34,701 nt of DNA from Gemmatimonadota bacterium (GTDB lineage: Bacteria > Gemmatimonadota > Gemmatimonadetes > Gemmatimonadales > GWC2-71-9), in assembly GCA_022562295.1 (NCBI GenBank), contig JADFPO010000013.1:1-34701 (forward strand). The letters are read 5' to 3'. Positions 30,588-34,701 of this stretch are shown in pieces (positions within the stretch are counted from its first letter, which is position 1; each line of letters starts with the position of its first letter). The translations under genes and the position numbers were made by a program. The notes beneath the pieces were generated by a model. That model did no database searches, had not been told where the DNA came from, and worked only from the letters and a program-made list of their open reading frames with translations.

Positions 30588-31024
30588 TGGCCTTTCTCCG
30601 CGGTGCCTGGGTCGCCGCTCGCGATGTCCGAGGAGCCACCGGCGTCTGGGGAGCTACCGGCGTCTGGTCTGTCGCTAGCGGCGTCCTTGTCCTGGCCGTC
30701 CACGACGGGGACGACCAATGCTGGCACTTCCCCTTCGTTCAACACGAGTTGATAACGCAGGACCTCCTCCTCGAGCTTCACCAGGCGTTCGAATTCGCCC
30801 AAGAGCGTCGGATCGGTGCCGAGCTGCGCCACGACGTAGTAGCCGATCTCACGGCGCTTGATGGGATAGGCGAGCGTTCGCTTCCCCCAGTGGTTGATGT
30901 TCTTGACGGGATCGGGATTGTCGTCGTTGATCAGCAATGCGTGAAACCGCTTCAGGTGCTCATCCACCTTGGTTTCGTCGAGCGTGCTGTCGAAAATGTA
31001 GACGACCTCGTAACCACGAGTCAT
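30584..31024 (-). CDS. rpsF: 30S ribosomal protein S6 with long disordered tail
   Basis: 146 residues from ATG 31024, with AAAGGGAGGTG just upstream as a strong ribosome binding site. A longer frame to 31159 has no family match and is discarded. The S6 fold is clear: [46 protein letters not shown] and [20 protein letters not shown]. The last 35 or so residues are acidic, Ser/Gly/Pro/Asp-rich and partly repeated ([12 protein letters not shown]), encoded by an 18-bp tandem repeat. S6 and S18 bind next to each other on the 30S subunit. The gene is transcribed from a candidate promoter at 31117-31145. Confidence 0.95.
   Translation of the reverse strand: MTRGYEVVYIFDSTLDETKVDEHLKRFHALLINDDNPDPVKNINHWGKRTLAYPIKRREIGYYVVAQLGTDPTLLGEFERLVKLEEEVLRYQLVLNEGEVPALVVPVVDGQDKDAASDRPDAGSSPDAGGSSDIASGDPGTAEKGQ
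30632..30667 (-). repeat. 18-bp tandem repeat in the rpsF tail
   Basis: Two consecutive 18-bp units (30632-30649 and 30650-30667) differ at one position. They encode the [12 protein letters not shown] repeat in the disordered tail of S6. Confidence 0.8.
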
Positions 31025-31048
31025 GACACCTCCCTTTGGACGTAACGA

Positions 31049-31071
31049 CCCCGCTCGGGTGTGAAGCGGAG
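31049..31071 (-). promoter_or_regulatory. Hairpin in the rpsF leader, possible S6:S18 site
   Basis: On the minus strand, CTCCGCT pairs with AGCGGGG (7 bp, one G-U) around a 9-nt loop TCACACCCG, 25 nt upstream of the rpsF ATG. Known rpsF leaders carry an S6:S18-binding structure with a CCG near the apex. The loop here contains CCG, but I cannot fold or align it against the known motif. Confidence 0.35.
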
Positions 31072-31116
31072 TAGGTGGTATGTATGGCGGCTCAGCGGCC
31101 GTCTTGAAGCGTGAGA

Positions 31117-31145
31117 AGTCTATGCGGGGTGACCGCGACCGGCAA
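31117..31145 (-). promoter_or_regulatory. Candidate promoter of the rpsF operon
   Basis: On the minus strand, TTGCCG (31145-31140), a 17-nt spacer and TAGACT (31122-31117) predict a start near 31110 and a leader of about 85 nt. Each hexamer deviates from consensus at two or three positions. The region from 31146 to 31225 shows nothing further. Confidence 0.4.
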
Positions 31146-31225
31146 GTGGGATGTGGCATCGCCGCAGCTTCCAGCCAGCTGTTGCGTTCTGGGTACCCCG
31201 ACCGCTCTCACGACCCACCCAATCC

Positions 31226-31256
31226 CACTCACTACTCACTACGCACTAACTCACTC
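31226..31256. repeat. Low-complexity CACTCACTA-type repeat
   Basis: A 31-base stretch of imperfect CACTA/CACTC steps (CACTCACTACTCACTACGC, then CACTAACTCACTC) lies 15 nt after the hppA stop, within the 247-bp gap before rpsF. On the minus strand it reads as GTGAGTAGTGAGT-type steps. No gene overlaps it. Confidence 0.7.
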
Positions 31257-31271
31257 TTACCCACGTTTGAT

Positions 31272-33311
31272 TCACGCAATGAACCAGGGAGCTAGCACGA
31301 GGCTCACGACTGACATCAGTTTGATCAGAATGTTGAGCGAAGGCCCGCTGGTGTCCTTGAAGGGGTCGCCCACTGTATCGCCAACCACGGCGGCCTTATG
31401 CGGATCCGATCCCTTGCCGCCGTGCGCACCAGCCTCGATGTATTTCTTGGCGTTGTCCCATGCACCGCCGGCGTTGGCCATGAACAGCGCGAGCATCACG
31501 CCGGTCAGTGTGGCTCCGGCCAGCATGCCGCCCAGCGTTTGGACTCCGAACACCTTGCCGACGATCACGGGTGCGATGATCGCGGTGATTCCAGGTATGA
31601 TCATCTCGCGAAGGGCGGCCTTGGTCGAGATGTCGATGCACCGCGCGCTGTCGGGCTTTGCCGTGCCCTCCATCAGGCCTTCGATCTCACGAAACTGGCG
31701 CCGCACCTCTTGCACCATGCCCTCGGCGGCGCGGCCCACGGCCGTCATCGTTTGCGCCCCGATGAAGAACGGCATGATTCCCCCGAGGAACAGACCGATC
31801 ACCACCCTCGGGTCCACGATGTCCAACAGAATCGGGTCGGCGCCTGGGGGCGTAACGGCGTTGGCGTAGGCGCTGAACAACGCCAGCGCCGTCAGGGCGG
31901 CGGATCCGATGGCGAACCCCTTGCCCATCGCCGCGGTGGTGTTGCCGAGTGCGTCGAGCCCGTCGGTGATCTTTCGGACGTCCTCACCGAGTCGACTCAT
32001 CTCGGCGATACCGCCCGCATTGTCGGCGATCGGGCCGTACGCGTCCACCGACATCGTGACCCCGACGGTGGCGAGCATGCCGACCGCCGCGATGCCGATC
32101 CCGTAGAGTCCCGCCGCCGTGTACGCGACCCAGATCGTTCCCGCGATCAGGAGCACGGGCACGATGGTGGACCGCATGCCGATCGCAAGCCCGGCGATGA
32201 TGTTCGTTGCAGGGCCGGTGAGTGACGCTTCCGCGATCGTGCGAATGGGTTTGGCCGCGGTGTAGTACTCGGTGACCAATCCGATGAAGATGCCCGCCAC
32301 GGTGCCCGCCAGCACGGCCCAGAAGGGCCCCATCCGGCTCGCCAGCCCAAGATCGACCAGTCCGGTCAGGAAGAACGCCAGCACGAGGAAGATGCCGGCC
32401 GCGATAATCGCCGCCCAGCGGAGAGCCGCCGCCGGATCGAACTTCTCGAGCACGCGGAACAGCAGGATCGCGATCACGCTCGCAGCCAAGCCGGCGAGGA
32501 TGAACAGCACGGGCAGCGCCGCCGCCGCCGCGCGGTTCGTGATCGCTGGGCTGGTTGCCGCGATTGCGACGGTGGCGATCACGGCCCCGACGTAACTCTC
32601 GAAGATGTCGGCTCCCATTCCAGCCACGTCACCCACGTTGTCGCCGACGTTGTCCGCGATGGTTGCGGGGTTGCGCGGGTCGTCCTCGGGAATTCCCGCC
32701 TCAACCTTCCCGACCAGATCGGCGCCGATATCGGCTGCCTTGGTGTAGATCCCACCACCTACGCGGGCAAACAGGGCGATCGATGATGCTCCCATCGCAA
32801 AGCCGGTGATGATCCCGCTGAAACCTGCCCAGTCGCTACCCTGTTCCGGGGTTCCGAGAAAGACGGCGAAGGCGAGACCGATGCCTAGGAGTCCCAAGCT
32901 CGCCACGCACAGCCCCATGACGGCGCCGCCGCTGAACGCGACCTGTAGGGCCTTGGCCTGGCCTTCGGATCGGGCTGCTTCGGTGGTGCGGACGTTGGCG
33001 ATGGTAGCCGACTGCATTCCGAAGAGTCCGGCGAGAATGGAACACGTTCCGCCGAACAGGTAGGCGAGCGCGGTGCTCCAGTTCAGCAGCAGGCTCAACA
33101 ATAGTGCCACGACGATGAGAAACGGTATGAGATAGGAATACTCGCGCCGCAGGAACGTCATGGAGCCGTCATGGATCGCACTCGCCAAGTCCCTCATGAC
33201 GTCGTTGCCTGACGGCTGCTTCTTCACGAACCGGTACATCAACCACGCCATGACCAGGCCGGCGAAACCAGCTCCCATGGAGGTGGTGGGCAAGAATCCG
33301 AAATCACTCAC
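31272..33311 (-). CDS. hppA: Membrane-bound ion-translocating pyrophosphatase
   Basis: 679 residues with about 16 hydrophobic segments. HppA couples pyrophosphate hydrolysis to pumping H+ and/or Na+ across the inner membrane. Family motifs are [50 protein letters not shown] and, later, [10 protein letters not shown] and the [25 protein letters not shown] end. The segment [10 protein letters not shown] has Ala and Gly where potassium-independent enzymes have Lys and Thr, so the potassium-dependent class is likely. Whether H+ or Na+ is pumped cannot be read here. Its start overlaps the pth stop by 8 nt. It would recycle pyrophosphate from the translation and nucleotide pathways around it. Confidence 0.97.
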   Translation of the reverse strand: MSDFGFLPTTSMGAGFAGLVMAWLMYRFVKKQPSGNDVMRDLASAIHDGSMTFLRREYSYLIPFLIVVALLLSLLLNWSTALAYLFGGTCSILAGLFGMQSATIANVRTTEAARSEGQAKALQVAFSGGAVMGLCVASLGLLGIGLAFAVFLGTPEQGSDWAGFSGIITGFAMGASSIALFARVGGGIYTKAADIGADLVGKVEAGIPEDDPRNPATIADNVGDNVGDVAGMGADIFESYVGAVIATVAIAATSPAITNRAAAAALPVLFILAGLAASVIAILLFRVLEKFDPAAALRWAAIIAAGIFLVLAFFLTGLVDLGLASRMGPFWAVLAGTVAGIFIGLVTEYYTAAKPIRTIAEASLTGPATNIIAGLAIGMRSTIVPVLLIAGTIWVAYTAAGLYGIGIAAVGMLATVGVTMSVDAYGPIADNAGGIAEMSRLGEDVRKITDGLDALGNTTAAMGKGFAIGSAALTALALFSAYANAVTPPGADPILLDIVDPRVVIGLFLGGIMPFFIGAQTMTAVGRAAEGMVQEVRRQFREIEGLMEGTAKPDSARCIDISTKAALREMIIPGITAIIAPVIVGKVFGVQTLGGMLAGATLTGVMLALFMANAGGAWDNAKKYIEAGAHGGKGSDPHKAAVVGDTVGDPFKDTSGPSLNILIKLMSVVSLVLAPWFIA

Positions 33312-33891
33312 TCTTGGCTCCTCGTCGGTTGAAACGGTTCATTGTGGCTTCGACCCCTTCGTGGACCCAGCATTCGACCACCTCGATCAAACGCGGTAGC
33401 AACGCGCTGAGGGTTTTCGATTCGGCCGGATCGAACTCGCCGAGGACGAAATCCGTTGCATCTTCATCGTTGGGGCGGGGCCCAATCCCGATGCGCAACC
33501 GGGCGTAGTCTTCCGACATGAGTCGCCCCGCGATGCTGCGGAGTCCGTTGTGTCCGCCCGCCGAGCCCCGCGATCTGATGCGGAAGCTCCCCAGCGGCAA
33601 CGCGATCTCGTCCACCAAAACCAACAGGTCCCGCGCCGGATCGAATGCGGGATCCTTGAGCAGCGACCCCAGTGCAGTCCCGCTACGGTTCATATACGTC
33701 TGAGGTTTGACCACGACGACCTGTTCCCCACCCACTACCCCCCGGGTCACGCGGGCGCGCCACAGCCATGGACGTTTGAAAGCCGGCAGCGCCCACTCTT
33801 TAGCAACCGCGTCGGCCAGCATGAACCCTGCATTGTGCCGGGTGGACGTGTACTGTGGGCCCGGATTGCCGAGGCCAACGACGGCGCGCAG
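33304..33891 (-). CDS. pth: Peptidyl-tRNA hydrolase, probable CTG start
   Basis: Pth releases peptides from peptidyl-tRNA that has dropped off the ribosome. The first ATG in frame (33822) would give 172 residues lacking the VGLGNPG...STRHN segment and so lacking catalytic His19 and Asn9. Reading upstream, the frame continues through [11 protein letters not shown] and TRHNAG to the rplY stop TAG (33895-33897), just two codons above it. The only near-cognate start after that TAG is CTG at 33889-33891 (CGG CTG CGC GCC). GAGGA lies 7 nt before it. With CTG as Met1 the protein has 195 residues, with Asn9, His19, Asn68 and Asp94 at family positions. Order prs-rplY-pth is widely conserved. Confidence 0.93.
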   Translation of the reverse strand: MRAVVGLGNPGPQYTSTRHNAGFMLADAVAKEWALPAFKRPWLWRARVTRGVVGGEQVVVVKPQTYMNRSGTALGSLLKDPAFDPARDLLVLVDEIALPLGSFRIRSRGSAGGHNGLRSIAGRLMSEDYARLRIGIGPRPNDEDATDFVLGEFDPAESKTLSALLPRLIEVVECWVHEGVEATMNRFNRRGAKSE

Positions 33892-33894
33892 CCG

Positions 33895-34575
33895 CTATTC
33901 CTCGGCGTCCGTGCCCTCGCCTGGCTCGTCGTCGGCCTTGGGCTTGCGAATCAATTCCGGCTCGGCTCCTTCGACCTCTTCTTCGATCTCGACTTCGGCC
34001 GGCGCCTCGACCTCTTCGACGCGTGGCGCGATCACGGTGCATATGGTCTTGTCGGTGTCGGTCAAGACCTTGGCGTTCTTGATCACGAGGTCGCGCACAT
34101 GAAGCGACTGCGCGATCTCGAGGTCGGTGACGTCCAGGGAGACCCGTTCCGGAATGTTGCGTGGCAGCACGGCGATGGTGACCTCTCGAAGCACCTGATC
34201 CAGCGTGGCTCCGGCATTGCGCACACCGTTGGGTATGCCGTCGAGATGGATGGCTACGTCAACCGTAATCGTCTCACCGGCGCGAATGGCATAGAAATCC
34301 AGATGCTGGACGTCGTGGCGTACGGGATGCCGCTGGATCTCACGAAGCAGCACGTTTGCCGACTTGCCGTCCACGGCCAGCTCGATGACGGTGCTGGTGG
34401 TTGCTCCGCCCTTGAAGAGAAGGCCGACGTCCAACGACGAGACGGAGAGCGATTCCGCTTTGCGTCCGCGCCCATAGATCACGGCAGGAATGCGGCCCTT
34501 CATGCGCATTTGCCGGGCCGGGCCTTTCCCTTTGTCCGACCGGCGTTCCGCCGTCAATGACACTGTCTTGATCAT
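33895..34575 (-). CDS. rplY: 50S ribosomal protein L25/CTC with acidic tail
   Basis: 226 residues, the long general-stress (CTC/TL5) form. The N-terminal 5S rRNA-binding domain has GPARQMRMKGRIPAVIYG and QRHPVRHDVQHLDFYAI, and a second beta domain covers about 100-185. The last 40 residues are strongly acidic (VEIEEEVEGAEPE, DDEPGEGTDAEE). GAGGA about 9 nt upstream of the ATG, followed by an A/T-rich spacer, is a good ribosome binding site. It follows prs and its TAG stop is next to the pth CTG start. Confidence 0.95.
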   Translation of the reverse strand: MIKTVSLTAERRSDKGKGPARQMRMKGRIPAVIYGRGRKAESLSVSSLDVGLLFKGGATTSTVIELAVDGKSANVLLREIQRHPVRHDVQHLDFYAIRAGETITVDVAIHLDGIPNGVRNAGATLDQVLREVTIAVLPRNIPERVSLDVTDLEIAQSLHVRDLVIKNAKVLTDTDKTICTVIAPRVEEVEAPAEVEIEEEVEGAEPELIRKPKADDEPGEGTDAEE

Positions 34576-34587
34576 TTTTTTATTTCC

Positions 34588-34701
34588 TCAACTGCTTGCT
34601 TCAAACAATGAACTTACGGATTCACCGCTGTGAATGGATCCGATTGCAGAGGCCAACAGCGGCGCGATCGAGAGAACCTCGAGCGCCTCGAAGTGCCGAG
34701 C
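34588..34701 (-). CDS. prs: Ribose-phosphate pyrophosphokinase, C-terminal end, truncated by window edge
   Basis: Only the last 37 residues are visible (minus strand, open to the window end). They read RHFEALEVLSIAPLLASAI then IHSGESVSSLFEASS, matching the conserved Prs end (VLSxAPLLAxAI...ESVSSLF). Prs makes PRPP from ribose-5-phosphate and ATP. The stop lies 12 nt before the rplY ATG, in the known prs-ctc-pth order. Confidence 0.85.
   Translation of the reverse strand, partial: ARHFEALEVLSIAPLLASAIGSIHSGESVSSLFEASS

Noticed and set aside
33304-33822. Short Pth starting at the ATG at 33822
   Set aside because: It would lack catalytic Asn9 and His19 although the coding sequence for them is present upstream in frame.

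Overview
The window looks like chromosomal backbone from a high-GC, didermic (Gram-negative type) bacterium. I infer Gemmatimonadota or a close relative. The basis is the high GC content, LolA, MlaE/MlaD lipid-transport genes, predicted outer-membrane and lipoprotein genes, a subtilase with a FlgD-like C-terminal domain, an RpoD-like sigma factor of only 285 residues, and an HppA pyrophosphatase. This is not proven from the window. I see no tRNA, rRNA, CRISPR array, prophage or insertion sequence.

Layout. 1-6952 (+): 3' part of a DnaC/IstB-type ATPase, a short tandem repeat, rph, a primary-type sigma factor behind a near-consensus promoter, rimO, a SpoIID-domain protein, a beta-barrel-like protein and a Gfo/Idh/MocA-type protein. 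6949-12860 (-): a tight six-gene envelope operon read from high to low coordinates (MBL hydrolase, CsgG/TPR protein, MlaE, MlaF-like, MlaD, GAF/HD-GYP protein), preceded by a Crp-family regulator. 13776-18234 (+): rpmE, prfA, prmC, tmk and an S41 protease. 18294-28182 (-): six genes joined by 1-4 nt overlaps (SPOR lipoprotein, pseudo-MinD/SPOR membrane protein, SMC, subtilase, MBL hydrolase, LolA). 28314-34701 (-): prs(partial)-rplY-pth-hppA, then rpsF-rpsR-DUF2232-rplI-DAK2 remnant-rsfS.

Most unusual points. (1) The MlaF-like ATPase has lost the Walker A lysine, the Q-loop, the signature glycines, the normal Walker B order and the H-loop histidine, yet its ORF is intact inside the operon. 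(2) Two essential translation genes, pth and prfA, appear to start at CTG. For pth there is no ATG/GTG/TTG that keeps its catalytic residues. (3) A MinD/CpsD-like domain without a P-loop is fused to a membrane segment and SPOR repeats, and is translationally coupled to smc. (4) The Gfo/Idh-type protein lacks both usual catalytic residues. (5) rph starts inside a 16-nt-period tandem repeat whose ATGs fall in different frames. (6) A CRP-like operator lies between crp and the envelope operon. Several apparent pseudoenzymes and coupled operons in ordinary housekeeping DNA are the main reason for a second look.

Functionally, the window links translation (S6, S18, L9, L25, L31, RF1, PrmC, Pth, RimO, RsfS) with envelope biogenesis (Mla, LolA, SPOR, SpoIID, S41) and chromosome segregation (SMC).
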